Shown: positions 24,902 to 33,562 of the stretch, one piece after another
Position numbering within the stretch: position 1 is the stretch's first letter
How the letters are laid out: the number at the start of each line of letters is the position of its first letter
NCBI GenBank assembly: GCA_023404955.1
Contig: JAEXZY010000016.1
Span: 1 to 64,000 of the forward strand
Length of the DNA: 64,000 nt
Source of the DNA: Actinomycetes bacterium
GTDB lineage: Bacteria; Actinomycetota; Actinomycetes; Mycobacteriales; Mycobacteriaceae
Reading direction: 5' to 3'
Program-made: the position numbers and the translations under genes
The notes under the pieces: generated by a model
Seen by the model: the letters and a program-made list of their open reading frames with translations, nothing else
The model's database searches: none
What the model was told of the DNA's origin: nothing

Positions 24902-25950
24902 TCGACCCCCATCCCCGGGCCGGTGTGCAACACCGCCCGGCCGCCCAGCCAATCCAGCCGTCCCACAATCGATTTCGCGATACCGATGCGGCCCTCCGCC
25001 ACGGCTTCGGCGAGCCGCCCGTCGGGAATCCCGACCCCGTCGTCGCGCACGCTGATCGTCACGGCGTCGTCGAGATCTTCCAGCAGAACATACGCGCGGG
25101 CACCGTCGCCGGCGTGCGCCTCGACGTTGTCGAGCGCGTTGCCGACCGCGGCGCAGAGTTCGTCGGCGACCGGCGATTGAAGCAGCACCGGATGCGCGGG
25201 CACACTGACCGACACCCGATCAGTGGCCCGGCGGCGCAGCATCCCACCGAGGTCGGTTTGGGCGCCCCCGGCGACCGAGTCGTCCACGGCGACCACGAGG
25301 CGCCGCAGTGCGCGCTCCTGCTCGCCGGCCAACTCGGCCAATTGAGTTGTCTCCCCGCCGATCTCCCGACCACGACGGGCCACCAGCGCCAGCACCTGCA
25401 GGACCCCGTCGTGCACGTGACGAGAAAGCCGTTCACGTTCGGAGACCGATGCCGACAGGCGGGCGGCTCGTTCCAGTTCGGCGTGGGCGCGCCGCGCGGT
25501 CTGCGCCGCCATCCCGATCGCCAGCCCCACCGCGAGCTCGATGACGATCGTCGCATTGCGGCTGAGATCGACGTTGACGTGCCCCTTGAGCACCGCGCCG
25601 AGCGACATCACCACCAGACCGGTCAGCATGCCGCCCACCGGACCGAACAGGATGGCCGCCGAGATCGTCGCGTTGGTGGCCCACAGCGTCGTCGGCAGTG
25701 ACTGGTTGTCGGCGATCCACGGGTCGGAGGCGACCAACTCGGTGCACATCACCAGCGCCACCACCACCGCCAGCTCGGTCAGCACCCACGCCGGGCGGCG
25801 ACCGAAGCCCTGCAGGTAGGCGACCGCGCACGCCACGCTCCAACCGATCAGTGCCGCGAAGACCACCCAGCCGCCGATCGGGCGGGCCAGCTCGTCGTTG
25901 ACCGCGAGCCCGAAGCCCAGCGCATAAAGGCAGCTGAGCAGCCGGAACAC
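24871..25950 (-). CDS. Sensor histidine kinase, NarX/DegS type (MacS-like)
   Basis: A 359-residue kinase with five or six N-terminal membrane helices (residues 1-160) and hardly any periplasmic loop, suggesting it senses a membrane or cytoplasmic signal. The dimerisation box SRHVHDGVLQVLALVARR holds the phospho-His (about 201). The ATP domain has ELCAAVGNALDNVEAHAG (N box) and ISVRDDGVGIPDG (G1). The start is set at GTG 25950; no ATG lies in frame nearer to glnQ. It forms a pair with the downstream response regulator. Confidence 0.88.
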   Translation of the reverse strand: MFRLLSCLYALGFGLAVNDELARPIGGWVVFAALIGWSVACAVAYLQGFGRRPAWVLTELAVVVALVMCTELVASDPWIADNQSLPTTLWATNATISAAILFGPVGGMLTGLVVMSLGAVLKGHVNVDLSRNATIVIELAVGLAIGMAAQTARRAHAELERAARLSASVSERERLSRHVHDGVLQVLALVARRGREIGGETTQLAELAGEQERALRRLVVAVDDSVAGGAQTDLGGMLRRRATDRVSVSVPAHPVLLQSPVADELCAAVGNALDNVEAHAGDGARAYVLLEDLDDAVTISVRDDGVGIPDGRLAEAVAEGRIGIAKSIVGRLDWLGGRAVLHTGPGMGVEWELTVPRSR

Positions 25951-25988
25951 CTGGGCGGCCCGCCACAGCGGGGTGACCGGGTCCGGTG

Positions 25989-26771
25989 CTACATCACCTT
26001 GGAGAGAAACGCTTGGGTCCGTTCGTGTTGGGGGTTGGCCATGATCGTGCGCGGGTCACCCCGCTCGACGACGACGCCGCCGTCCATGAACGCCAGTTCG
26101 TCGGCGACCTCGCGCGCGAAGCCCATCTCGTGGGTGACGACGACCATCGTCATGCCCTCCGACGCCAGCGTCTTCATCACGGTGAGGACCTCACCCACGA
26201 GTTCGGGATCCAGAGCCGAGGTGGGCTCGTCGAACAGCATGAGCTTTGGGTCCATCGCCAGCGCCCGGGCGATCGCGACCCGCTGCTGCTGCCCGCCCGA
26301 CAGCTGCGCGGGATAGGCGCCGGCCTTGTCGGCCAGCCCCACCCGGTCGAGCAGCTCCTTGCCGCGCTCGGCGGCCTTGGCCTTGTTGACGCCCTTGACC
26401 TGGATCGGCGCCTCGATGACGTTGCCGAGCGCGGTGCGGTGCGGGAACAGATTGAAGTGCTGGAACACCATGCCGACCTCGCGGCGCTGCTTGGCGACGT
26501 CGCTGGGTTTCATCTCATGCAGCTTGCCGCCGCGCTCGTGGTAGCCGACCAGTTCGCCGTCGACGTAGAGCCGGCCCGCGGTCACCGTCTCGAGGTGGTT
26601 GATGCAGCGCAGGAACGTCGACTTCCCGGACCCCGACGGCCCGACGAGCACGAGGACCTGCCCCTTCTGCACCTCGAGCGTGATGCCCTTGAGGACCTTG
26701 AGCGCGCCGAAGTCCTTGCACACCAGCTCGGCCTTCACCATCGGCTTGGCCGACTCCGCTGTCTGTGTCAC
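25989..26771 (-). CDS. Polar amino acid ABC transporter ATP-binding protein (GlnQ type)
   Basis: A 260-residue ABC ATPase: Walker A GPSGSGKST (about residue 45), signature LSGGQQQRVAIARAL, Walker B LMLFDEPTSALDPELVGEVL, H-loop VVTHEMGFARE. The last motif set is typical of polar amino acid transporters. It overlaps the permease gene by 4 nt and ends the three-gene operon. It lies 38 bp before the kinase gene on the same strand. Confidence 0.93.
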   Translation of the reverse strand: MTQTAESAKPMVKAELVCKDFGALKVLKGITLEVQKGQVLVLVGPSGSGKSTFLRCINHLETVTAGRLYVDGELVGYHERGGKLHEMKPSDVAKQRREVGMVFQHFNLFPHRTALGNVIEAPIQVKGVNKAKAAERGKELLDRVGLADKAGAYPAQLSGGQQQRVAIARALAMDPKLMLFDEPTSALDPELVGEVLTVMKTLASEGMTMVVVTHEMGFAREVADELAFMDGGVVVERGDPRTIMANPQHERTQAFLSKVM

Positions 26772-27685
26772 ATGCCACCTGTACTTGCCTGCGCCTTGGC
26801 GAGCGCCTCGAGTTGCTTGGTCGTCAGCTTGCGTGACGCGCCTCGGGAGAAGTACCGCTCCAGGTAGTACTGGCCGACCATCAGGATGCTCGTCACCACC
26901 AGGTACCAGAACGCGGCCACCATCAGCAGCGGCACAGGTTCGAAGGTACGCGCGGCGATCTCACGAGCGGTGATCCCGAACAGATCCAGCGTGAACGGCA
27001 CCGCGGTCACCAGCGAGGTGGTCTTCAGCATGCTGATGACCTCGTTACCGGTGGGCGGGATGATCACCCGCATGGCCTGCGGCAGCACGGTGCGCCGCAT
27101 CGCCAGGCCCCACGACATACCCAGCGCGGTCGACGCCTCGAGCTGCCCCTCGGGCACCGACGTGATACCCGCGCGGATGATCTCGGCCATGTAGGCGGCC
27201 TCGTTCAGCGCCAGACCCAGCGTGGCGAGCAGGAACGGAATCGACAGGCTCTGCAGGTCGACCTGGAAGAACGACAGACCGAACGGCACACCCAGCTGCA
27301 CCTGCTGGTAGATCGTCGGGATCAGACCCCAGAACACCAGCTGCACGTAGATGGGTGTGCCGCGGAAGACCCACAGGTACACCCACGCCACCCAGCGGAA
27401 CACCGGGTTGGGCGACAGGCGCATGACGGCCAGCAGCACACCCAGAACGATGGCCAGCACCATCGAGTACACGGTGAGCTGCAGCGTGTTGACCAGGCCG
27501 ACCGTCAGCACCCGCTGGTCGAACAGGTACTCGGCGAACACCGACCAGCGATAGGCCGGATTGGTGGCCGCTCCGTACAGGAACAGGCCGGCCAGGATGA
27601 GGATGACGGCCGCCGCCACCCACCGCCACGGGTGCTTCAGCGGTACCGCGTCGATGGTCTGCGGCGGCGCGCCGGCATCACTCAT
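26768..27685 (-). CDS. Polar amino acid ABC transporter permease
   Basis: A 305-residue permease with about six membrane helices. The family signature is YLWVFRGTPIYVQLVFWG, and the EAA loop is EGQLEASTALGMSWGLAMRR, which contacts the ATPase. A single permease implies a homodimeric channel. It is translationally coupled to the ATPase gene downstream, and the binding protein is encoded 17 bp upstream. Confidence 0.93.
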   Translation of the reverse strand: MSDAGAPPQTIDAVPLKHPWRWVAAAVILILAGLFLYGAATNPAYRWSVFAEYLFDQRVLTVGLVNTLQLTVYSMVLAIVLGVLLAVMRLSPNPVFRWVAWVYLWVFRGTPIYVQLVFWGLIPTIYQQVQLGVPFGLSFFQVDLQSLSIPFLLATLGLALNEAAYMAEIIRAGITSVPEGQLEASTALGMSWGLAMRRTVLPQAMRVIIPPTGNEVISMLKTTSLVTAVPFTLDLFGITAREIAARTFEPVPLLMVAAFWYLVVTSILMVGQYYLERYFSRGASRKLTTKQLEALAKAQASTGGM

Positions 27686-27701
27686 GAAATGTCGCTTTCG
27701 C

Positions 27702-28628
27702 TCAGGAGACCGCGCCGTTGATCACGGGCTTGTCGATCAGGCCCGCCTCCAGGCCCCAGTTCCCGGCGATCTCCTTGTACTTGCCGTTCTCGATCAGATG
27801 CTCGAGCGCCTGCAGCAGAGACTGCGCCAGCGGCGACCCCTTGGCCACCGGCCACCCGTAGGGCGCCGAGTCGAAGGTCTCGCCGGCCTGCTCGAGTTTT
27901 CCGTTGGTCTGCTTGATCGCATACAGCGTCACCGGCGAGTCCGCCGACATCGCGTCGGCCTGGCCGAGCACCACCGCGTTGGTGGCCGCGTCCTGACCGT
28001 CGAACGGCACGATGCTGATCGCGGGCTTGCCTTCATCGGTGCACTTCTTGCTCTTGGCCGGCAGCTCGTCGGTCTCCTGGACCGTGGTGGCCTGCACCGC
28101 CACCCTCTTGCCGCACGCGTTGTTCGGGTCGATGCCGGCGCCCGGCTTCTGCGCCCACAGCGTGCCCGCGGAGAAGTAGGTGACGAAGTCGACCGACTGC
28201 TCGCGTTCCTTGCTGTCGGTGAACGACGACATGCCGACGTTGAACGTGCCCTGCTGGATCGACGGGATGATCTTGGCGAAGTCGGCTTCGCGGTACTCCG
28301 GGGTGAGCCCGAGCGTGCCGGCGATCGCGTTCATCAGGTCGACGTCGAAGCCGACGATCTTGCCGCTCTCGTCCTTGAACTCGTTCGGGGCGTAGGGGAT
28401 GTTGACGCCGATGACGAGCTTGCCGGAGGACTTGATGGCCTCGGGCACGGTGTTGGCGATCTCCTCGACTTTCTCCGCCGGAGCCGCGCTGGATGTCGAG
28501 CTACCGCCACCGCCGCCGCCCGAGTCGCCGCCGCTGGCACAGCCCGACAACGCCAGGGCACCCGTTGCGGCGAACACCGCCGCGACCCGCCAGATCTTCG
28601 TCCGGCGGTCTTGCTTTTCACGCAACAC
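27702..28628 (-). CDS. Polar amino acid ABC transporter substrate-binding lipoprotein
   Basis: A 308-residue solute-binding protein with a signal peptide ending in lipobox ALSGC (Cys about 30), a Gly/Ser-rich linker, and an SBP_bac_3 fold: KLVIGVNIPYAPNEFKDESG, GFDVDLMNAIAGTLG, and the ligand Arg/Asp region in SFTDSKEREQSVDFV. Glutamine, glutamate or a related amino acid is a likely ligand. GTG 28628 is chosen because AGAGG lies about 6 nt upstream; ATG 28664 lacks a ribosome site. Confidence 0.9.
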   Translation of the reverse strand: MLREKQDRRTKIWRVAAVFAATGALALSGCASGGDSGGGGGGSSTSSAAPAEKVEEIANTVPEAIKSSGKLVIGVNIPYAPNEFKDESGKIVGFDVDLMNAIAGTLGLTPEYREADFAKIIPSIQQGTFNVGMSSFTDSKEREQSVDFVTYFSAGTLWAQKPGAGIDPNNACGKRVAVQATTVQETDELPAKSKKCTDEGKPAISIVPFDGQDAATNAVVLGQADAMSADSPVTLYAIKQTNGKLEQAGETFDSAPYGWPVAKGSPLAQSLLQALEHLIENGKYKEIAGNWGLEAGLIDKPVINGAVS

Positions 28629-28670
28629 TGTTGCCTCTACTTTCTCTGCGGCATGTCCAGCCAAGGACGT

Positions 28671-28728
28671 TAACGACCGATGACCCGGCGCGCAGCGCCG
28701 GTAACGGAACAGTAGTAGAGCTGTAACG
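28671..28728. promoter_or_regulatory. TAACG boxes and small hairpin in the divergent region
   Basis: TAACG occurs at 28671-28675, 28702-28706 and 28724-28728. The last two are preceded by G and are 22 bp apart, about two helical turns. A 7-bp GC hairpin (28685-28701, loop GCA) lies between the first two. Control of the amino acid transporter by a nitrogen regulator such as GlnR is an attractive guess only. Confidence 0.3.
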
Positions 28729-28787
28729 CTGTAGCAGGGGAACGCAAGCTATGCCCCTGGCGGACCCGGTTGTGCCAGACTTCGAAA

Positions 28788-29366
28788 ATGGAAAACCCTG
28801 CTCCCCCAAGCATGCTTGCGCATCTGTGGAAAACGGCGCTGATCTCGGGCGTCCTCGCGGTGATCCTCGGCGTCTGCGTTCTCGTCTGGCCGGCCATCAC
28901 CATCGTCGTCGCCGCGATCTTCTTCGGCGCCTATCTGTTGGTCTCGGGCATCTGGCAGGTCGTCTTCGCCTTCAGCCTCCACGTGTCGGCCGGCGGCCGG
29001 GTGCTGCTGTTCATCAGTGGGGCGGCCGCGCTGATCCTCGCGGTGCTCTGCTTCCGGAGCCTCGAGAACTCGATCCTGCTGTTGGCCATCTGGATCGGCA
29101 TCGGCTTCATCTTCCGCGGCGTGGCCACAGCGGTGTCGGCGATCAGCGACCCGACGCTGCCCGGGCGCGGCTGGGCGATCGTCATCGGCGTGGTCAGCCT
29201 GATCGCCGGTGTGGTCATGCTCGCCTCGCCGTTCGCGTCACTGGCCACGCTGGCGCTGGTCGTCGGCATCTGGTTGGTGGTGCTCGGCGTCTTCGAGATC
29301 GCCTCGGCGATCGGGCTGCGCAAGGCTGTCACGAAGGGCCCTGCGACCAGGGTCGAAAGCCCCTAG
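28788..29366 (+). CDS. HdeD/DUF308 family membrane protein
   Basis: A 192-residue protein with six membrane helices arranged as three DUF308 hairpins (AVILGVCVLVWPAITIVVAA, ISLIAG-like repeats). HdeD is linked to acid resistance in enteric bacteria; the role here is unknown. ATG 28788 (MENPAPPSM) follows CAGACT by 6 nt and may be leaderless; GTG 28770 is an alternative. It is divergent from the amino acid transporter and 63 bp before cydA. Confidence 0.82.
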   Translation: MENPAPPSMLAHLWKTALISGVLAVILGVCVLVWPAITIVVAAIFFGAYLLVSGIWQVVFAFSLHVSAGGRVLLFISGAAALILAVLCFRSLENSILLLAIWIGIGFIFRGVATAVSAISDPTLPGRGWAIVIGVVSLIAGVVMLASPFASLATLALVVGIWLVVLGVFEIASAIGLRKAVTKGPATRVESP

Positions 29367-29388
29367 CCCGGACGGTCCGCCGCGCTAC

Positions 29389-29408
29389 TACACTGTGTCG
29401 TAGAGTGT
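29389..29408 (+). promoter_or_regulatory. cydA promoter with overlapping inverted repeat
   Basis: TACACT (29389-29394) fits a -10; transcription would start near 29401 and the mRNA would carry GGGAG before ATG 29430. An inverted repeat ACACT-N9-AGTGT (29390-29408) overlaps it. In M. smegmatis cyd expression responds to a cAMP receptor protein, but this repeat does not match the TGTGA-N6-TCACA consensus, so the regulator is open. Confidence 0.35.
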
Positions 29409-29429
29409 GGGTGGACAAGGGAGTGGCAC

Positions 29430-30887
29430 ATGGACGCACTGGACGTCTCGCGGTGGCAGTTCGGCATCACCACCGTCTACCACTTCATCTTCGTCCCGCT
29501 CACCATCGGCCTGGCGCCGCTGATCGCCGTGATGCAGACGGTCTGGCACGTCACCGGCAACACCGCCTGGTACCGCCTGACTCGCTTCTTCGGCAAGCTC
29601 TTCCTGATCAATTTTGCGATCGGCGTCGCCACCGGCATCGTCCAGGAATTCCAGTTCGGCATGAACTGGAGCGAGTACTCGAAGTTCGTCGGTGACATCT
29701 TCGGGGCGCCGCTGGCGTTCGAGGGCCTGATCGCGTTCTTCTTCGAGTCCACGTTCATCGGATTGTGGATCTTCGGCTGGAGCCGGCTGCCGCGCGCGCT
29801 GCACCTGGCGTGCATCTGGATCGTCGCGTTCGGCGTCAACGCCTCGGCGTTCTTCATCATCGCAGCGAACTCGTTCATGCAGCACCCGGTCGGCGCGAAG
29901 TTCAATCCCGAAACCGGCCGCGCCGAGCTCACCGATTTCGTCGCGCTGCTGACCAACAACACCGCGATCTGGGCATTCATGCACGCGGTGACCGGCGCCT
30001 TCCTGACCGCCGGCGCATTCGTGGCGGGCGTAGCGGCGTGGTTGATGGTCCGCTCGAAGCGCTCGGACGGACCGGCCGACAGCATCGCGATGTACCGGCC
30101 CGCTGCGATGCTCGGCTCGGTGGTGGCGCTCATCGCTGCCGGCGGCCTGTTCTTCACCGGCGACATCCAGGGCAAGCTGATGTTCGTCCAGCAGCCGATG
30201 AAGATGGCGTCGGCCGAATCGTTGTGCCACACCGAAACCGACCCGATGTTCTCGGTCCTGACCGTCGGTACCCACAACAACTGCGACAGCGTCACCCACC
30301 TCATCGAGGTGCCCTACGTGCTGCCGTTCCTCGCGGAAAGCAAGTTCAGTGGGGTGACGCTGCAGGGCGTGCAGGATCTACAGGAGCAGTACCAGGAGAA
30401 GTTCGGCCCCGGCGACTACCGGCCCAACCTGTTCGTCACCTACTGGGCGTTTCGCGCGATGATCGGCCTCCTGGCCGTGCCGGTCGCGTTCGCGCTCCTC
30501 ACCCTCTGGCTGACCCGACGCGGACGCATCCCCGACCAGCGGTGGTACGGCCGTTTCGGCATCCTTGCGATCCCCGCACCGTTCCTGGCCAACTCGGCCG
30601 GCTGGGTGTTCACCGAGATGGGTCGTCAACCGTGGGTCGTGGTGCCGAACCCCACCGGTGACCAGATGGTGCGCATGACGGTCCAGGACGGCGTCTCCGG
30701 GCACTCCGCCGGACTGGTGCTGTTCTCGCTGGGCACCTTCACCCTGCTCTACGGCGTGCTGGCCGTGGTCTGGTTCTGGCTGATGCGCCGCTACGTCGTC
30801 GAGGGCCCGCAGGACCACGATTCGGAACCGGCCCCGCCCGCACCGCCCCGCGAAGACGACGTCGCTCCCCTGTCGTTCGCCTACTGA
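29430..30887 (+). CDS. cydA: Cytochrome bd ubiquinol/menaquinol oxidase subunit I
   Basis: A 485-residue membrane subunit that carries the hemes and the quinol site. N-terminal RWQFGITTVYHFIFVPLTIG contains the heme His, GRQPWVV near residue 395 is the conserved segment, and the Q-loop is short, as in other actinobacteria. Cytochrome bd reduces O2 to water with menaquinol, has high O2 affinity and supports growth when the bcc-aa3 branch is inhibited. It is the first gene of cydA-B-D-C. Confidence 0.97.
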   Translation: MDALDVSRWQFGITTVYHFIFVPLTIGLAPLIAVMQTVWHVTGNTAWYRLTRFFGKLFLINFAIGVATGIVQEFQFGMNWSEYSKFVGDIFGAPLAFEGLIAFFFESTFIGLWIFGWSRLPRALHLACIWIVAFGVNASAFFIIAANSFMQHPVGAKFNPETGRAELTDFVALLTNNTAIWAFMHAVTGAFLTAGAFVAGVAAWLMVRSKRSDGPADSIAMYRPAAMLGSVVALIAAGGLFFTGDIQGKLMFVQQPMKMASAESLCHTETDPMFSVLTVGTHNNCDSVTHLIEVPYVLPFLAESKFSGVTLQGVQDLQEQYQEKFGPGDYRPNLFVTYWAFRAMIGLLAVPVAFALLTLWLTRRGRIPDQRWYGRFGILAIPAPFLANSAGWVFTEMGRQPWVVVPNPTGDQMVRMTVQDGVSGHSAGLVLFSLGTFTLLYGVLAVVWFWLMRRYVVEGPQDHDSEPAPPAPPREDDVAPLSFAY

Positions 30888-30902
30888 GAGGACGCGAAAA
30901 CC

Positions 30903-31943
30903 ATGGGTCTGCAAGAACTCTGGTTCTTCCTCATCGCGGCGCTGTTCCTCGGCTTCCTGGTCCTCGAGGGGTTCGACTTCGGCGTCGGCATGCTGATGAT
31001 CCCGTTCGGGGCCGTCGGCCAGGGCGATCGCGAAAAGCACCGCCGCGCCGCGCTGAACACCATCGGCCCGGTGTGGGACGCCAACGAGGTCTGGTTGATC
31101 ACCGCCGGCGCGGCGATGTTCGCCGCGTTCCCGGTCTGGTACGCGACCGTGTTCTCATCGCTCTATCTGCCGCTGCTGGCGATCCTGGTCGGCATGATCC
31201 TGCGGGTCGTCGGCATCGAATGGCGCGGCAAGATCGACGATCCCCGCTGGCGCGGCTGGGCCGACATCGGGATCGCGGCCGGCTCCTGGCTGCCCGCCAC
31301 CCTCTGGGGCGTCGCCTTCGCAGTCCTGGTGCAGGGCCTCCCGATCGACGCCGACGGGCGTTCGCAGGCCACGCTGACCGACGTCGTCAGCGTCTACACG
31401 CTGCTCGGCGGACTGGCGACCGCGTCGCTGTTCGCGTTCTACGGGGCCGTCTTCGTCGCGCTCAAGACCTCCGGCCCGGTACGCGAGGACGCGTTCCGGT
31501 TCGCCCGCATCCTGTCGGCCCCGGTGGTCGTGCTCGCGGGCGGGTTCGGACTGTGGACCCAAGTGGCGCACGGTAAGTCGTGGACCTGGTGGGCCCTCGT
31601 GGTCGCGGTCGTCGCGCTGCTGGGCGCCGTGGCGCTGATGTGGCGCGGCGAGCGTGAGGGCCGAGCATTCGTCGCGACGATGATCGTCGTCGCCTCGGTC
31701 GCGGTGCTGCTGTTCGGCTCGATGTATCCGAACCTGTTGCCGTCCACGCTGAATCCCGAGTGGGGTGTGACGATCTACAACGGTTCCTCGACGCCGTACA
31801 CGCTGAAGATCATGAGCTGGGCGTCGCTGACGCTGCTGCCGCTCGTCATGGGCTATCAGGCGTGGACGTACTGGGTGTTCCGGCAACGCATCACGGCCGA
31901 GGCCATCCCGGCCTCCATCGGATTGTCGAGGCACTCGTCCTGA
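30903..31943 (+). CDS. cydB: Cytochrome bd oxidase subunit II
   Basis: A 346-residue partner of CydA with about eight membrane helices. The family N-terminus is WFFLIAALFLGFLVLEGFDF and the conserved VWDANEVWLITAGAAMFAAF lies near residue 56. It begins 15 bp after cydA with AGAGGA before the ATG. The stop overlaps the proposed CTG start of cydD (CTGA). Confidence 0.96.
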   Translation: MGLQELWFFLIAALFLGFLVLEGFDFGVGMLMIPFGAVGQGDREKHRRAALNTIGPVWDANEVWLITAGAAMFAAFPVWYATVFSSLYLPLLAILVGMILRVVGIEWRGKIDDPRWRGWADIGIAAGSWLPATLWGVAFAVLVQGLPIDADGRSQATLTDVVSVYTLLGGLATASLFAFYGAVFVALKTSGPVREDAFRFARILSAPVVVLAGGFGLWTQVAHGKSWTWWALVVAVVALLGAVALMWRGEREGRAFVATMIVVASVAVLLFGSMYPNLLPSTLNPEWGVTIYNGSSTPYTLKIMSWASLTLLPLVMGYQAWTYWVFRQRITAEAIPASIGLSRHSS

Positions 31944-33562
31944 AAGAGATCTCGCGCGCCCCGATCGACCCGCGGCTGTGGCGGGCCTCGGTGGCGATGC
32001 GTCGGTTCCTGGTCGCCACGACGGTGTGCGGTGTGGTGATCGCCGCGGCGACGATCGGTTCGGCGGTGGTCCTGGCCGGTCTGGTCGCGCGCATCATCAC
32101 CGACCCGGCGTCTCGGTCGGTCGGGACGCTGGTTGCCCCGATCGCGCTGCTCGCCGGCCTCTGGCTCGTGCGCGTCGTGGCGCAATGGCAGCAGGGCCGG
32201 CTGGCACAGCACGGCGCCAGCGAGGTGATCGCTGATCTGAGCGACCAGGTGCTGCGCACCGCCACCGGCCTGCCACCGCGCGAGCTGGCCCGCCGTCGCG
32301 ACGATGCGGCCGCCATCGTGACGCGCGGACTCGACGGGCTGCGTGTGTATTTCACCGCGTACCTGCCGTCGCTCTTCCTTGCGGCCATCCTGACGCCGGC
32401 TACCGTCGCCGTGATCGCTGCCGTCGACTGGCAGGCCGCGGCCATCGTGCTCGTCGCCCTCCCGCTGATCCCCCTCTTCATGATCCTCATCGGTCTGGCC
32501 ACCGAGGATCGGTCGGCCGCGGCACTGGCCGCGATGACCACGCTGCAGTCCCGGCTGCTGGATCTGGTCGCGGGTCTGCCCACACTGCGGGCCTTCGGTC
32601 GCGCGGAAGGGGCGACCGCCAAGATCGCCGAACTGGGCGCAGCGCATCGACGTTCGGCGATGGCCACGATGCGGATCGCGTTCCTGTCGGCGCTCGTGCT
32701 CGAACTGCTCGCCACCCTCGGGGTCGCGCTGGTGGCGGTTAGCGTCGGCATGCGCCTGGTGTACGGCCACATCCCGCTCGCGACGGCGCTCACCGCGCTG
32801 TTGCTCGCACCCGAGGTGTTCTGGCCGTTGCGCCGAGTCGGCGCGGCCTTCCACAGCGCGCAGGACGGAAAGACCGCCGTGCAGTCCGCGTTCGCGTTCC
32901 TGGATTCTGTCCGTCCGTCGCGTACGGACGGTCGCGTGCTCGAGGCGGACACACTGACCGTCACCTCCCGCGAGCCCGTAATGCGGGCCGAACCCGGTCG
33001 CGTCACCGTTCTCACCGGGCCGAATGGATGCGGAAAATCGACACTGCTGCAGGCCGTGCTCGGCCTCGATCAGGCACCTGACGCGCACATACGTGTCAAT
33101 GGTGTGGACGTCGGCGACCTCGATCCGACGTGGTGGTGGCGCCAGGTGGCGTGGCTGGCGCACCGCCCGGTCGTGGTCCCGGGCACGGTGCGCGACAACC
33201 TGGAGCTTTTCGGACCGCTAAGCGATCTCGACGCTGCTTGTCGCGCAGCGTCTTTCGACGAGGTGCTGGCCGATCTGCCCGACGGGTTGGACACCGTGCT
33301 CGGGCAGGGCGGAGTGGGACTGTCGCTGGGACAGCGCCAGCGACTGGGACTGGCGCGCGTGCTCGGCTCGGGGGCGTCGGTGCTGCTGCTCGACGAACCG
33401 ACCGCTCATCTCGACGGAGCGACCGAAAGCGCTGCGCTCGCGGCGATCCGGGACCGGGCGGCCCGCGGTGCGACGGTCATCGTGGTCGGGCACCGCGATG
33501 CGGTGCTGGCGATCGGCGACTCCGTGATCGACATGGGGGTGCCTGCACATGTGGGTGTATGA
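31940..33562 (+). CDS. cydD: Heterodimeric ABC exporter subunit CydD
   Basis: About 540 residues: six membrane helices (residues about 18-320) and an ABC ATPase. Walker A GPNGCGKST (about 361), signature LSLGQRQRLGLAR (about 462), Walker B LLLDEPTAHLD and H-loop VGHRDAV are intact, while the Q-loop reads LAHRP with His in place of Gln. CydDC exports reductants (glutathione/cysteine in E. coli) or moves heme and is needed for cytochrome bd assembly. No ATG or GTG lies near the family N-terminus (APIDPRLWR). CTG 31940 is preferred, with GAGG 8 nt upstream and a CTGA overlap; GTG 31991 would remove conserved residues. Confidence 0.92.
   Translation: MKEISRAPIDPRLWRASVAMRRFLVATTVCGVVIAAATIGSAVVLAGLVARIITDPASRSVGTLVAPIALLAGLWLVRVVAQWQQGRLAQHGASEVIADLSDQVLRTATGLPPRELARRRDDAAAIVTRGLDGLRVYFTAYLPSLFLAAILTPATVAVIAAVDWQAAAIVLVALPLIPLFMILIGLATEDRSAAALAAMTTLQSRLLDLVAGLPTLRAFGRAEGATAKIAELGAAHRRSAMATMRIAFLSALVLELLATLGVALVAVSVGMRLVYGHIPLATALTALLLAPEVFWPLRRVGAAFHSAQDGKTAVQSAFAFLDSVRPSRTDGRVLEADTLTVTSREPVMRAEPGRVTVLTGPNGCGKSTLLQAVLGLDQAPDAHIRVNGVDVGDLDPTWWWRQVAWLAHRPVVVPGTVRDNLELFGPLSDLDAACRAASFDEVLADLPDGLDTVLGQGGVGLSLGQRQRLGLARVLGSGASVLLLDEPTAHLDGATESAALAAIRDRAARGATVIVVGHRDAVLAIGDSVIDMGVPAHVGV

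Noticed and set aside
28685..28701. An intrinsic terminator in the transporter/HdeD gap.
   Set aside because: The 7-bp hairpin has no following T-run on either strand and lies between divergent starts.
29390..29408. A canonical Crp site upstream of cydA.
   Set aside because: The half-sites and spacing do not match TGTGA-N6-TCACA, so it is kept only as an unassigned inverted repeat.
31760..31939. In-frame upstream extension of cydD into cydB.
   Set aside because: It would overlap cydB by more than 180 bp with low-complexity sequence; the conserved CydD N-terminus starts after 31940.
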